DNA from: VRUE01 sp036376915
Lineage (GTDB): Bacteria > Actinomycetota > Thermoleophilia > Solirubrobacterales > 70-9
Assembly: GCA_036376915.1 (NCBI GenBank)
Contig: DASUZK010000114.1
Location: 22,471-86,470 of the forward strand
DNA length: 64,000 bases
Direction: 5' to 3'
Shown: one piece after another, positions 16,626-25,475 of the stretch
Position numbering within the stretch: the stretch's first letter is position 1
How the letters are laid out: each line of letters starts with the position of its first letter
Position numbers and translations under genes: made by a program
The notes under the pieces: model-generated
The model's database searches: none
Seen by the model: the letters and a program-made list of their open reading frames with translations, nothing else
Told to the model about the DNA's origin: nothing

Positions 16626-17531
16626 GTGAGCGAGAAGATGGCGCAGGACGAGAGCAGAACGGGCACCGGCCGCGAGGCGCGCGAGGCAGCGGCGGAGCGC
16701 GCCGCGATCGCCGTACGACCGGAGGAGTTCCGGCACGCTGCCTCCAGCAAGCGGGAAAAGGTCTTCGAGCTGAAGGACGTCGAGGTTCTCTACAGCGGCG
16801 TATCCGCGGTCAAGGGAATCGCGCTGGACATCCACCGCAACGACGTGACCGCGCTGATCGGCCCGTCGGGTTGCGGCAAGAGCACCCTGCTGCGCTGCCT
16901 CAACCGGATGAACGACCTGATCCCGGGGGCCGAGGTGCGGGGCGAGCTGCTCTACCACGGAGAGGATCTCTACGGGCCCGACGTGGACCCGGTCCAGGCC
17001 CGCAAGCTGATCGGGATGGTCTTCCAGAAGCCGAACCCGTTCCCCAAGTCGATCTACGACAACGTCGCCTTCGGCCCCCGCATCCTCGGCCGCAAGGACG
17101 ATCTCGACTCCACGGTCGAGAAAGCCCTGCGCGGCGCCGCTCTCTGGGAGGAGGTCAAGGACCGGCTGGACAGCAACGCCTTCGGCCTCTCCGGCGGCCA
17201 GCAGCAGCGCCTCTGCATCGCCCGCTGCATCGCGGTCGAGCCGGACACGATCCTGATGGACGAGCCCTGCTCGGCGCTCGACCCGATCTCGACCGGCAAG
17301 ATCGAGGATCTGATGATCGAGCTGAAGGAGGAATTCTCGATCGTCATCGTCACCCACAACATGCAGCAGGCTGCGCGCGTCTCCGACCGCACCGCCTTCC
17401 TCATGGTCGAGCTCGACGCCGACGAGGACAACCGCTGGGGCCGGCTGGTCGAGTTCGACGATACGGAAAAGATCTTCACCAACCCCGCCGACCAGCGAAC
17501 GGAGGACTACGTCTCGGGCAAGGTCGGCTGA
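16626..17531 (+). CDS. pstB: phosphate ABC transporter ATPase PstB, 301 aa
   Basis: The ABC ATPase has Walker A GPSGCGKST, the PstB-specific VFQKPNPFPKSIYDNVAFG, signature LSGGQQQR, Walker B ILMDEPCSALDP and the H-loop IVIVTHNMQQA. It carries a ~45-residue N-terminal extension (MSEKMAQDESRTGTG...) not usual in PstB; an internal start near the VFELKD segment is possible. It energises phosphate import. The last base overlaps the phoU start codon (TGATG). Confidence 0.95.
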   Translation: MSEKMAQDESRTGTGREAREAAAERAAIAVRPEEFRHAASSKREKVFELKDVEVLYSGVSAVKGIALDIHRNDVTALIGPSGCGKSTLLRCLNRMNDLIPGAEVRGELLYHGEDLYGPDVDPVQARKLIGMVFQKPNPFPKSIYDNVAFGPRILGRKDDLDSTVEKALRGAALWEEVKDRLDSNAFGLSGGQQQRLCIARCIAVEPDTILMDEPCSALDPISTGKIEDLMIELKEEFSIVIVTHNMQQAARVSDRTAFLMVELDADEDNRWGRLVEFDDTEKIFTNPADQRTEDYVSGKVG

Positions 17532-18220
17532 TGGCGGCGATCGAAACCAGGGTTCACTACCAGGAAGAGCTGGAGCGACTCGAGGCTAGCGCTCTGGGGG
17601 GGCTCGACCTCGTCAGCGAAGCGCTGGAGCGGACGCTGGAGGCGGTCGAGCACCAGGACGTCGAGCTGGCGCAGCTCGTGGTCGCCGACGACGATCGCAT
17701 CGACGGCCGATACCTCGAGGTACATCAGAGCCTGATCGCGCTGTTGGCAAGGCAGTCGCCGGTGGCGACCGACCTGCGCCTGATCTCGGCCCTCTTGCAC
17801 GTGCTCAAGGGCATCGAGCGGATGGGCGACCAGTGCGTGAACGTCTGCAAGATGATTCCTCTGTCGGGCAACGAGCCGCCGGCGGACGAGGAGATGGTGA
17901 AGCTGATCATCTCGATGGGGCGGCAGACCCGAACCCTGATCAGCCAAGCCAAGCGGGCCTTCGAGGAGCGCGACGTGGAGATGGCGCGCGACCTCGTCCG
18001 CCAGGACGACGTAGTCGACAACCTCAACCGGGACTGCTTCCGTCTCGCCCTCGAGATCGGCGACGACGCCGACCGCCGCGAGTGGGCGATGACGATGCTG
18101 CTGGCGGCGCGGGCGATCGAGCGGATCGGGGACAACGCGGTGGACATAGGCGAGCAGGTCGCCTTCATCGTCACCGGGTTGTTTCGGGAGTTCGAGGACG
18201 CTTCGCATCCGACGTCGTAG
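17531..18220 (+). CDS. phoU: phosphate transport regulator PhoU, 229 aa
   Basis: Two PhoU three-helix repeats are visible, each with the metal-site motifs: DDRIDGRYLEV, LKGIERMGDQCVNVCK in the first, and RQDDVVDNLNRDCF, ARAIERIGDNAVDIGEQ in the second. PhoU links Pst transport to the histidine kinase and restrains phosphate uptake. It is co-transcribed with pstB. A small hairpin (18231-18248) follows the stop. Confidence 0.94.
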   Translation: MAAIETRVHYQEELERLEASALGGLDLVSEALERTLEAVEHQDVELAQLVVADDDRIDGRYLEVHQSLIALLARQSPVATDLRLISALLHVLKGIERMGDQCVNVCKMIPLSGNEPPADEEMVKLIISMGRQTRTLISQAKRAFEERDVEMARDLVRQDDVVDNLNRDCFRLALEIGDDADRREWAMTMLLAARAIERIGDNAVDIGEQVAFIVTGLFREFEDASHPTS

Positions 18221-18230
18221 GCGCGGCGGG

Positions 18231-18248
18231 TGGCGCCTGCGCGCCACG
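18231..18248 (+). terminator. short hairpin after phoU
   Basis: Seven-bp arms GTGGCGC / GCGCCAC with a 4-nt loop lie 10 nt after the phoU stop and 25 nt before ppx. It may be a weak terminator or a transcript-processing site. Confidence 0.4.
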
Positions 18249-18273
18249 GTTGAGATCCGGGTCGTCTGGGAAT

Positions 18274-19197
18274 ATGCGAGAGACGCCTGTGACGCTTTGC
18301 GCCGCCATAGACATTGGGTCGAACACGACTCGTGTGCTCGTTGCCGAGCCCGTTGAGGGGCAGCTGAAGAAGGTGATGGAGCAGCGGGCGTATACGCGGA
18401 TCAACAAGGCGCTCGACTCGGAGGGCGGGATTCTGGAGGCGAAGATCGCCGAGGTGGGAGAGGTCGTCTCGACTCAGGTGCGGCTGGCTCGTGAGTTGGG
18501 GGCGAAGGAGATTCGCGCTGTTGCCACGGCCGTGGTTCGTGAGGCCGCCAACGGCGAGGAGGCGGCTGCCGCTATCGGCGAGACCGCTGGCGTCCCGGTC
18601 GAGATCCTCAGCGACGAGGAGGAGGGGCGGCTCGCCTTCATCGGCGCCACCAAGACCCTCGGGCATCCGGTCGCGGGCAGGGTCGGCGTGGTCGACGTCG
18701 GCGGCGGGTCCACCGAGGTGGTCTTGGGCACCGTGCCGGGAGGGGCCGAGGAAGTCCGCTCCTGGAAAGTCGGCTCGGGGGCGCTCGCCGACGAGCTGAT
18801 CTCCTCCGACCCGCCGTCCGCGGCGGAGATCCGCAAGGTGCGCGACCGCATCGACGACATCTTCGCCGGGGTCGAGATCGAGCACCCGGCGCAGGCGGTC
18901 GCCGTCGGCGGCAGCGCCACCTCGCTGCGCCGCTTGGTCGGCGCCGTGCTCGAGTACGAGACTCTGGAGCGGGGGGTGAGGGTCCTCTGCAGCGATCCCG
19001 CAGCGGAGGTGGCGCGTCGCTTCGAGCTCGACCCCGAACGGGTCCGCATCCTCGCCACCGGCGTGCTGCTCCTGGAGAAGGTCTCCGAGCTTCTCGGCCA
19101 GCCGCTGCAGATCGGCAAGGGGGGCCTGCGCGAGGGAGTCATCCTCGACATGCTCAACGGCAGCATCAACGGCTCGTCGGTCCGCATCGCCGCCTAG
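18274..19197 (+). CDS. Ppx/GppA-family exopolyphosphatase / pppGpp phosphohydrolase, 307 aa
   Basis: The actin-like ASKHA fold is shown by AAIDIGSNTTRVLVAE (phosphate-1), VGVVDVGGGSTEVVLG (phosphate-2) and AVAVGGSATSLRRL. The catalytic Glu region is in ILSDEEEGRLAF. At 307 aa it is the short two-domain actinobacterial form. It would hydrolyse polyphosphate ends or pppGpp. Its location between phoU and the CHAD/Ppk1 genes favours polyphosphate turnover. Confidence 0.9.
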   Translation: MRETPVTLCAAIDIGSNTTRVLVAEPVEGQLKKVMEQRAYTRINKALDSEGGILEAKIAEVGEVVSTQVRLARELGAKEIRAVATAVVREAANGEEAAAAIGETAGVPVEILSDEEEGRLAFIGATKTLGHPVAGRVGVVDVGGGSTEVVLGTVPGGAEEVRSWKVGSGALADELISSDPPSAAEIRKVRDRIDDIFAGVEIEHPAQAVAVGGSATSLRRLVGAVLEYETLERGVRVLCSDPAAEVARRFELDPERVRILATGVLLLEKVSELLGQPLQIGKGGLREGVILDMLNGSINGSSVRIAA

Positions 19198-19230
19198 GCG
19201 CGACCGCTTTCGCTCCTCTAGCCTCAAGCC

Positions 19231-19710
19231 GTGGCACGCGCGCGCAAGGTCGAGCTCGACTGCGAGGCCTCGTTCTCGGAGGCGGCGGCAAAGGTGGTCG
19301 CGGTTCGCTCGGACGAGGTCTTCGAGCACTCGGCGGGTGTCCTTGACCTCGACGACGTCGAGCGGGTGCACGACATGCGAGTGGCGACTCGCCGGCTGCG
19401 CGCCGCGCTGGAGATCTTCGAGTCTGTCTTCCCGCGCAAGCGGCATCGCAAGGCGCTGAAGCGGGTGAAGGCGCTGGCCGATGCGCTCGGCGAGCGTCGC
19501 GACCTCGACGTCGAAATCGAGCGTCTGCGTCTGGAGGATCTCGCGGGCAATGTCGCGGACGAGGACCGGGATGCGCTGGTGAGCCTGGTCGGGGAATTGC
19601 GGGCCGGGCAGCTGCAAGCCAACGAGGCGCTCGCCCCGTTCGTCTCCGCCAAGCGGCTGAAGAAGCTGCGCCGCCGCCTCTCCAGGCTCGTCGAGGGGGT
19701 GGAGACATGA
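19231..19710 (+). CDS. CHAD-domain protein, first half (159 aa)
   Basis: VHDMRVATRRLRAALEIFESVF is the hallmark of the conserved-histidine alpha-helical domain (CHAD), which in other bacteria binds polyphosphate granules. The protein holds only the first four-helix half and ends in KRLKKLRRRLSRLVEGVE. The next gene starts inside its stop (ATGA) and encodes the second half. TAGCCT lies 6 nt before GTG 19231 (leaderless). Basic Arg/Lys faces fit polyanion binding. A single fused CHAD is the usual arrangement. Confidence 0.85.
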   Translation: MARARKVELDCEASFSEAAAKVVAVRSDEVFEHSAGVLDLDDVERVHDMRVATRRLRAALEIFESVFPRKRHRKALKRVKALADALGERRDLDVEIERLRLEDLAGNVADEDRDALVSLVGELRAGQLQANEALAPFVSAKRLKKLRRRLSRLVEGVET

Positions 19711-20126
19711 AGGCACGTGAGGTCGAGGGCCTCGATCCGGACGACCCGTTGCGGCCGAACGCTTCGCGCATCGTGCGGACGAGGCTCGACGAGCTGCGCG
19801 CTTTCGCCCCCGGAGCTTTGGCCCTCGATGCGGCGACGGCCCAGCACGACATGCGGATCGCGGCCAAGCGGTTGCGTTACGTGTTGGAGATCGTCGGGCC
19901 TTGCATCGGTGCGGAGGCGAAGGCGGCCCGCGACGCCGCCAAGCGGCTCCAGAAGGTTCTCGGCGACCTGCACGACTGCGACCTGATGCTGCCCAGGGTC
20001 GAGGGCATCGAGTCTCTGGCCGCGATCCTGCGCGACCGCCGCGAGGGCCTCTTCCGCGACTTCGTCGAGCTCTGGCAGGCCGAGGCCAGCAAGGGCACCT
20101 GGGATTCCCTGGAGTCGGTCCTCTAA
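19707..20126 (+). CDS. CHAD-domain protein, second half (139 aa)
   Basis: QHDMRIAAKRLRYVLEIVGP mirrors the histidine motif of the preceding protein, followed by AKRLQKVLGDLHDCDLMLP, both typical of the second CHAD repeat. The start ATG overlaps the upstream stop by 4 nt, so the halves are made together and probably form a heterodimer equal to one full CHAD. This may be a gene split, or an ancestral two-gene state. No frameshift would join the two cleanly, since each has proper ends. Confidence 0.82.
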   Translation: MKAREVEGLDPDDPLRPNASRIVRTRLDELRAFAPGALALDAATAQHDMRIAAKRLRYVLEIVGPCIGAEAKAARDAAKRLQKVLGDLHDCDLMLPRVEGIESLAAILRDRREGLFRDFVELWQAEASKGTWDSLESVL

Positions 20127-20204
20127 CCGCTCAAATCGCTCACTTCGTCTTTTTACGCCCTATAGCCCCCATAAAGGCGAAGTCAGCGGGAGGGGTCACG
20201 GGAT

Positions 20205-20237
20205 GTTTACCGCGTATTGGCCGGTTGTTCACATTTT
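20205..20237 (+). promoter_or_regulatory. candidate PHO box before the PHP-glycosyltransferase/ppk unit
   Basis: GTTTACCGCGT (20205-20215) and GTTCACATTTT (20227-20237) are 22 bp apart, exactly two 11-bp units, with a degenerate unit between. The second matches the pstS repeat TTTCACATCCT at 8 of 11 bases. The site lies 58 bp before the ATG. Confidence 0.5.
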
Positions 20238-20294
20238 TTGCCTGCACATGACGAACCCTGGGGGTGACAGAACGACCTAAGCAGGGAGACGCCG

Positions 20295-22595
20295 ATGATT
20301 TCCCGAGTAGACATGCACTGCCACTCCACCGCCTCGCAGCTCTCGCGGCTCGGGGTTCAGCGCTCGCTAGGGCTTCCCGAGTGCGCGACGCCTCCCGAGG
20401 AGGTCTACGAGCTGGCCAAGCGGCGGGGGATGGACTTCGTCACGATCACCGATCACGACACGATCGACGGTTGCCTGGAGCTCGCCGATCGTCCCGATTG
20501 CTTCGTCTCCGAGGAGCTGACCGCCCGCTTCGCCGGCGAGCCCCAGGCGGTTCACGTCCTCTGTTACGGGATCACCCCCGGGGACCACGAGTGGCTGCAG
20601 GCACACGCCGGCGATCTGGAGGCCTGCGCCGCATACCTTCACGGCAACGAGATCGCCTGCGCGCTCGCGCACCCCTTCTACAACGTCGCCGCGCCGCTCG
20701 CGCCTCGGCACCGTCGCCGCCTCGCCGAGCTCTTCGGGGTTTGGGAGGTGCGCAACGGCTCGCGGGCAGCGGAGCTGAACATGCCGGCGGCGATCTACAC
20801 GGAGACGCACGGGGGGACCGGGATCGGCGGTTCCGACGATCACGCCGGCGTGGACATCGGCCGCACCTTCACCGAGGTGCCGGCGGCATCCACGCCGGAA
20901 GAGTTTCTGAGGCAGATGCGCGCCGGCAACGCCGTTGCCGGCGGAGAGCAGGGCAGCGCCGCGAAGTGGGCACATGCGGCGATCGCCCTCGCTACCCGAG
21001 CCCTCGAGCCCTCCGCTTCCGGTGTGCCTTACCCCGCCTATGAGGGGGAAAAGCGCACCGGAACGCTCGACCCCGCGGCGGTGCTGAAGATCGCCCAGCG
21101 CACGATCGGCGAGGGCGCCGCGCGCGAGGGCGAGGTCGCGGCCGACGTCGGCCCGGGTGACGCACGCGCCCTGCTCGGGGCCTGGCTGGGCTCGGTCGAC
21201 CTCGACCTGCGCGGCCGCGACCTGCTCGTCCACATGCAGGCCGAGGACTTCTCTCACGCAGATCTTTACCGCCACGCCCGCCGCACCCACGAGAGGCGCC
21301 TGCGGGGCGCTGTCGCAGGCGGCTCCGCCGCGATTGCCGGCGGCGATGCCGGCGCCGCCTTGGGCGCCCTGTTCGACGCCCTCGTGCCGGCGGTCCCCTA
21401 CGTGCCGGCGACAGCCTTCCTCGGGGCCGAGAAGGCGAAGCTCGCCCCTCGGCCCGGCGAGCGGCGCCGGGTGGCGCTGATCGCGGACGGGATCGGCGCC
21501 ATGCACGGCGTCACCGCGACGATCGAGAAGATCCGCGAGCTCGGCGTGCCGGGGTTCGAGATCGAGGTCGTCGGTACCGACCCCGGGGTCGACCGGCGGC
21601 TGCCGGCGGCGGCCGAGCTCGAAGTTCCCTTCTATGCAGGTATGAGCCTGGGCGTCCCCGGTCTCCCCGGCCTGGTCGAGACCCTGGCCGAGGGTCGTTA
21701 TGACGCGGTCCACGTCACGGCGCCGGGCCCGGCCGGCGTCGCCGCGACCCTGCTCAGCCGGGTCATGGGAATGCCGCTCCTCGCCAGCCACCACACCGAG
21801 CTGGCCGCCTATGCCGGCGTGCGCAGCGACGACGCCAACCTCGAGTCGATGGCGCAGGTTGCCCTCGGCGCCTTCTACCGCGCGCCTTCCCTGGTCCTCT
21901 CGCCGAGCCCGGCGGCGGATCGCTCGCTGGTCTCGCTCGGTGTCGAGGAGGCCCGGCTCGGGCGCTGGGAGCGCGGGGTGGACGTCTCCCGCTTCGACCC
22001 CGGCAAGGCCGCGCGCGGGGAGTACCCGGGGGAGGTCAAGGTCCTCTATGCCGGCCGGCTCACGCGCGAGAAGGGCGTCGACCTGCTCGCCGAGAGCTTC
22101 CTGCGCGCCCGCCGCACCGACCCCCGCCTGCACCTGCTGCTCGCGGGCGGCGGGCCCGAGGAGGCCGAGCTGCGCACGCGCCTCGGCGAGCACGCGACCT
22201 TCCTCGGCTGGCTGGAGGGAGACGACCTGGCCAGGGCCTACGCCAGTGCCGACGTCTTCCTCTTCTGCTCGACCACGGACACCTACGGACAGGTGGTGCT
22301 CGAGGCCGGCGCCAGCGGGTTGCCGGTCGTCGCCGTCGCCGAAGGGGGGCCGGCGTCGCTGGTCGAGAACCGGCACACCGGGATGCTCTGCCGGGCGGAC
22401 GCCGATCACATCGCCGGCACCGTCCTGCAACTCGCCTCCTCACCGCTCCTGCGCCGTCACCTCGGCGCCTCCGCCGCGCGAGTGGCCCGCACCCGCTCCT
22501 GGGAGCGAGCCCTCGAGCAACTCGGGGACGGCTATCGACGCACACTCGAAACAGCCACCGAGACTCTCCGGCAAGCATCTGCCCGGGTCGCCTGA
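20295..22595 (+). CDS. PHP-domain / GT4 glycosyltransferase fusion protein, 766 aa
   Basis: Residues ~1-240 form a PHP metal-dependent phosphoesterase domain (DMHCHSTAS, TITDHDTIDG, LAHPFYN, GSDDHAG carry metal ligands). Residues ~380-750 form a GT-B, family-4 glycosyltransferase (LYAGRLTREKGVDLL, EAGASGLPVVAVAEGG, with the usual Glu-x7-Glu spacing). A helical spacer joins them. GT4 enzymes commonly use nucleotide-sugars to extend glycolipids or glycans. The gene has an SD (GGGAGA) and a PHO-box-like site, and ends 12 nt before ppk. Products and substrate of either domain are unknown. Confidence 0.85.
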   Translation: MISRVDMHCHSTASQLSRLGVQRSLGLPECATPPEEVYELAKRRGMDFVTITDHDTIDGCLELADRPDCFVSEELTARFAGEPQAVHVLCYGITPGDHEWLQAHAGDLEACAAYLHGNEIACALAHPFYNVAAPLAPRHRRRLAELFGVWEVRNGSRAAELNMPAAIYTETHGGTGIGGSDDHAGVDIGRTFTEVPAASTPEEFLRQMRAGNAVAGGEQGSAAKWAHAAIALATRALEPSASGVPYPAYEGEKRTGTLDPAAVLKIAQRTIGEGAAREGEVAADVGPGDARALLGAWLGSVDLDLRGRDLLVHMQAEDFSHADLYRHARRTHERRLRGAVAGGSAAIAGGDAGAALGALFDALVPAVPYVPATAFLGAEKAKLAPRPGERRRVALIADGIGAMHGVTATIEKIRELGVPGFEIEVVGTDPGVDRRLPAAAELEVPFYAGMSLGVPGLPGLVETLAEGRYDAVHVTAPGPAGVAATLLSRVMGMPLLASHHTELAAYAGVRSDDANLESMAQVALGAFYRAPSLVLSPSPAADRSLVSLGVEEARLGRWERGVDVSRFDPGKAARGEYPGEVKVLYAGRLTREKGVDLLAESFLRARRTDPRLHLLLAGGGPEEAELRTRLGEHATFLGWLEGDDLARAYASADVFLFCSTTDTYGQVVLEAGASGLPVVAVAEGGPASLVENRHTGMLCRADADHIAGTVLQLASSPLLRRHLGASAARVARTRSWERALEQLGDGYRRTLETATETLRQASARVA

Positions 22596-22606
22596 GACCC
22601 GGTGGG

Positions 22607-24718
22607 ATGACGGGATCGCGGCAGTACGATTGGCCGATCGACGATCCCGCCCTCTACTTCAACCGCGAGCTCTCCTGGCTCGACTTCAATCAGCGGGTTC
22701 TCGAATTGGCCGAGGACCCCGAGGTGCCGTTGCTGGAGAAGGTTCGCTTCTGCTCGATCTACGCCTCCAACCTGGACGAGTTCTACATGGTCCGGGTGGC
22801 TGGCCTCTTCGACCAGCTCGACGCCGGGATCGACGCGCGCGGCCCCGACGGCCTCGCCCCCGGCGCCCAGATCGACGCGATCCAGGCGCGGGTCCTGGAG
22901 CTGGACCGGCGCCTGCACCGCTGCTTCGAGGGCAAGATCCGACCGGCATTGGAGCAGCACGAGATCCGCATCGTCACCCTCGACTCGGCGACCGCCGAGG
23001 AGCGCCGCGAAATCGACGAGCGCTTCCACGAGCAGGTCTTCCCGGCGCTGACGCCGCTGGTGATCGGCCTCGGCCGGCCCTTCCCCTACATCTCCAACCT
23101 CTCGCTCAGCCTCGGCGTGCTGCTGCGTGACCCCGACAGCGGCAATGAGATCATCGCCCGCGTCAAGGTGCCGAAGGAGCTGCTCGGCCGCTTCCTGCCG
23201 GTCGGGGGCGACGGCAGGGCTCTCGTGCCGCTTGAGGAGGCGATCGCCGCCAATCTCGACGCGCTCTTTCCCGGCACCGAGGTCGTCGACCACGGCTACT
23301 TCCGCGTCACCCGGGACGCGGACTTCACCGTCTCCGACGAGGCCGACGACCTGCTGCAGGCGGTCCAGGACGAGATCCGGCGCCGCCGCTTCGGCGAGGT
23401 CGTGCGGCTGGAGATCGCCGCCGGGATGAACCCGAAGCTGCGCCAGCAGCTGATCGACGCACTGCGACTCGAGGACCGCGAGGTCTACGACGTCGACGGC
23501 CTGATCGACCTCGCCGACCTCACCGCGATCGCCGACGTTCCCGGTCACGCCGCGCTGCGCTACCCGCCCTGGACGCCGGTGACCCAGCCGCGCCTGCAGG
23601 GAGAGGACGACGAGCCGGTCGACATGTTCGCGGCCATCCGCAGCGAGGACATCCTCGTCCACCACCCCTACGACTCCTTCGCCACCTCGGTCGAGCGCTT
23701 CGTCGAGCAGGCGGTCGCCGACCCCGACGTGCTGGCGATCAAGCAGACGGTGTACCGGACCAGCGACGACTCGCCGCTGGTCCCCACGTTGATTCGCGCC
23801 TCTGAACGCGGCAAGCAGGCGGTCTGCATGGTCGAGCTGAAAGCCCGCTTCGACGAGGAGGCCAACATCGCCTGGGCCAAGTCGCTGGAGGAGTCCGGCG
23901 CGCACGTCGTCTACGGGATCCCTGGCCTGAAGACACACGTAAAGGCGACTCTCATCGCCCGCCGCGAGGGCGACAGGGTGCGCGAGTACGTCCACATCGG
24001 CACCGGCAACTACCACCCGAAGACGGCCCGTCTCTACACCGACTTCGGCCTCTTCACCGCGGATCAGGAGATCGGCGCCGACGTCGCCGAGATGTTCAAC
24101 TTCCTCACCGGGTACGGGCGCCCGGCGGAGTACCGCAAGGTGCTGGTCTCGCCGACGACGATGCGCGACCGCATCCTCGAGGAGATCGAGGCCACGGTCG
24201 AGGCGCACCGGGCCGGAGAGGAGGCGCGGATCGCGCTGAAGATGAACTCGCTGGTCGACGCCGCCTGCATCCAGGCGCTTTACGAGGCGTCGCAGGCGGG
24301 CGTGCGGGTTGACCTCAACGTGCGCGGGATCTGCTGCCTGCGGCCGGGCGTGCCCGGTGTCTCCGAGAACATCCGCGTCGTCTCGATCGTCGGGCGCTTC
24401 CTCGAGCACTCCCGCGTCTACGCCTTCCAGCGCGGCGAGGAGACGCGGGTACTGGTGGGCTCGGCGGACCTGATGCCGCGCAACCTCGACAGCCGCGTCG
24501 AGCTGGTGACGCCGGTCGAGGACCCCGTTTTGAAAGCTGAGCTACTCGACGTGCTCGAGCGCTGCTTCGCCGAGAACGCCAACGCCTGGGAGCTGGACGG
24601 CAACGGTGCCTGGGCCCGGCTCGAGCCCGAAAACGGGCAGCGGCGCAGCGTCCAGGAGGAGCTGCGCCAGCGCCACGCGGCGCGCGCGGCCGAGCAGCTC
24701 GCGGCCAGCGCCGGCTGA
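22607..24718 (+). CDS. ppk1: polyphosphate kinase 1, 703 aa
   Basis: Ppk1 makes long-chain polyphosphate reversibly from ATP. The N-terminal domain has NRELSWLDFNQRVLE and ASNLDEFYMVRVAGL. The catalytic part has YVHIGTGNYHPKTARLYTDF, whose His (residue 463) corresponds to the phospho-His of E. coli Ppk, and a second phospholipase-D-like region (RGICCLRPG ... HSRVYAF). Length is normal. It follows the PHP-GT gene by 11 nt and precedes DUF47-pit, so uptake and storage genes form one block. Confidence 0.96.
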   Translation: MTGSRQYDWPIDDPALYFNRELSWLDFNQRVLELAEDPEVPLLEKVRFCSIYASNLDEFYMVRVAGLFDQLDAGIDARGPDGLAPGAQIDAIQARVLELDRRLHRCFEGKIRPALEQHEIRIVTLDSATAEERREIDERFHEQVFPALTPLVIGLGRPFPYISNLSLSLGVLLRDPDSGNEIIARVKVPKELLGRFLPVGGDGRALVPLEEAIAANLDALFPGTEVVDHGYFRVTRDADFTVSDEADDLLQAVQDEIRRRRFGEVVRLEIAAGMNPKLRQQLIDALRLEDREVYDVDGLIDLADLTAIADVPGHAALRYPPWTPVTQPRLQGEDDEPVDMFAAIRSEDILVHHPYDSFATSVERFVEQAVADPDVLAIKQTVYRTSDDSPLVPTLIRASERGKQAVCMVELKARFDEEANIAWAKSLEESGAHVVYGIPGLKTHVKATLIARREGDRVREYVHIGTGNYHPKTARLYTDFGLFTADQEIGADVAEMFNFLTGYGRPAEYRKVLVSPTTMRDRILEEIEATVEAHRAGEEARIALKMNSLVDAACIQALYEASQAGVRVDLNVRGICCLRPGVPGVSENIRVVSIVGRFLEHSRVYAFQRGEETRVLVGSADLMPRNLDSRVELVTPVEDPVLKAELLDVLERCFAENANAWELDGNGAWARLEPENGQRRSVQEELRQRHAARAAEQLAASAG

Positions 24719-24757
24719 GCAGGACGCGGCCGCGCCGATCAATAGGATTGCCAGGTA

Positions 24758-25375
24758 GTGCGTTTCTCCCTCCTGCCTCGCGACCGCACCTTCTTCGACC
24801 TCTTCATCGAGGCCGGGAAGAACACCCTTTGCGCCTCGCAGCTGCTCGACGAGATGATGGGGTCGTGGCCTGACGACCGCGATCTCGCGCGCGAGATCTT
24901 CAAGGCCGAGCACGAGGGCGACCGGATCACCCACGACATCGTCAAGCGCCTCAACTCGACCTTTGTCACCCCGATCGACCGCGAGGACATATACGCGCTG
25001 GCGACCCAGATGGACGACATCGTCGACTATGCCGAGGAGGCGGCGGACCTGCTCGGCCTCTACAAGATCGAGGCGCCGATGTCGCAGGCTCAGGCGCTGA
25101 CGAAAGTCCTGGTCGGGGCCTGTGAGCAGCTTGCTGAGGCCCTCGAGCACCTGCCCGACTTCAAAGACCTCGACAAGTACTGGATCGAAATCCACCGGCT
25201 GGAGAACGAGGGCGACCGGATCTCTCGCGACGCCGTCGCCTCGCTTTTCTCCAACGGCATCGACCCGATGGTCGTGATCCGCTGGAAGGACATGTTCGCC
25301 GTGCTCGAGAACGCGATCGACGCGACTGAGACCGCGGCTCAAATCATCGAGGGAATAGTCATCAAGAACTCGTGA
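24758..25375 (+). CDS. DUF47/PhoU-like Pit accessory protein, 205 aa
   Basis: This all-helical PhoU relative shows FIEAGKNTLCASQLL, FKAEHEGDRITHDIV, PIDREDIYALATQMDDIVDY and IHRLENEGDRISRDAV, the repeated E-x3-D motifs that bind metal in PhoU. DUF47 genes usually precede pit transporters and are thought to regulate them. TAGGAT lies 9 nt before GTG 24758. Its TGA stop is supplied by the left end of the palindromic repeat at 25372. Confidence 0.88.
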   Translation: MRFSLLPRDRTFFDLFIEAGKNTLCASQLLDEMMGSWPDDRDLAREIFKAEHEGDRITHDIVKRLNSTFVTPIDREDIYALATQMDDIVDYAEEAADLLGLYKIEAPMSQAQALTKVLVGACEQLAEALEHLPDFKDLDKYWIEIHRLENEGDRISRDAVASLFSNGIDPMVVIRWKDMFAVLENAIDATETAAQIIEGIVIKNS

Positions 25376-25472
25376 CGGCCCCAGGCGTCGCCATACTGCG
25401 TCCTCGGTCGCTCGCGTGCGGAGCACGCCACGCTTCCTGCGTCCTTGTCTGGCAACGCCTGGGTCTCGTCAC
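25372..25472. repeat. dispersed palindromic element, copy A
   Basis: The element is 101 bp with outer arms of ~22 bp (GTGACG...CCCAGGCGTCGCCA and its imperfect complement). It has a central hairpin GCGTGC-GGA-GCACGC and a core GCGTCCTCGGTCGCTCGCGT. The core is nearly identical to copy B at 40191-40292. It fills the entire gap between the DUF47 gene, whose stop codon it provides, and pit, whose ATG lies 4 nt after it. Confidence 0.9.
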
Positions 25473-25475
25473 CAC

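Noticed and set aside
17725..24409. Several 600-690-codon minus-strand frames opposite phoU-ppx, the PHP-GT fusion and ppk1
   Set aside because: They mirror codon position 3 GC bias of strongly supported genes on the other strand and show no protein motifs.
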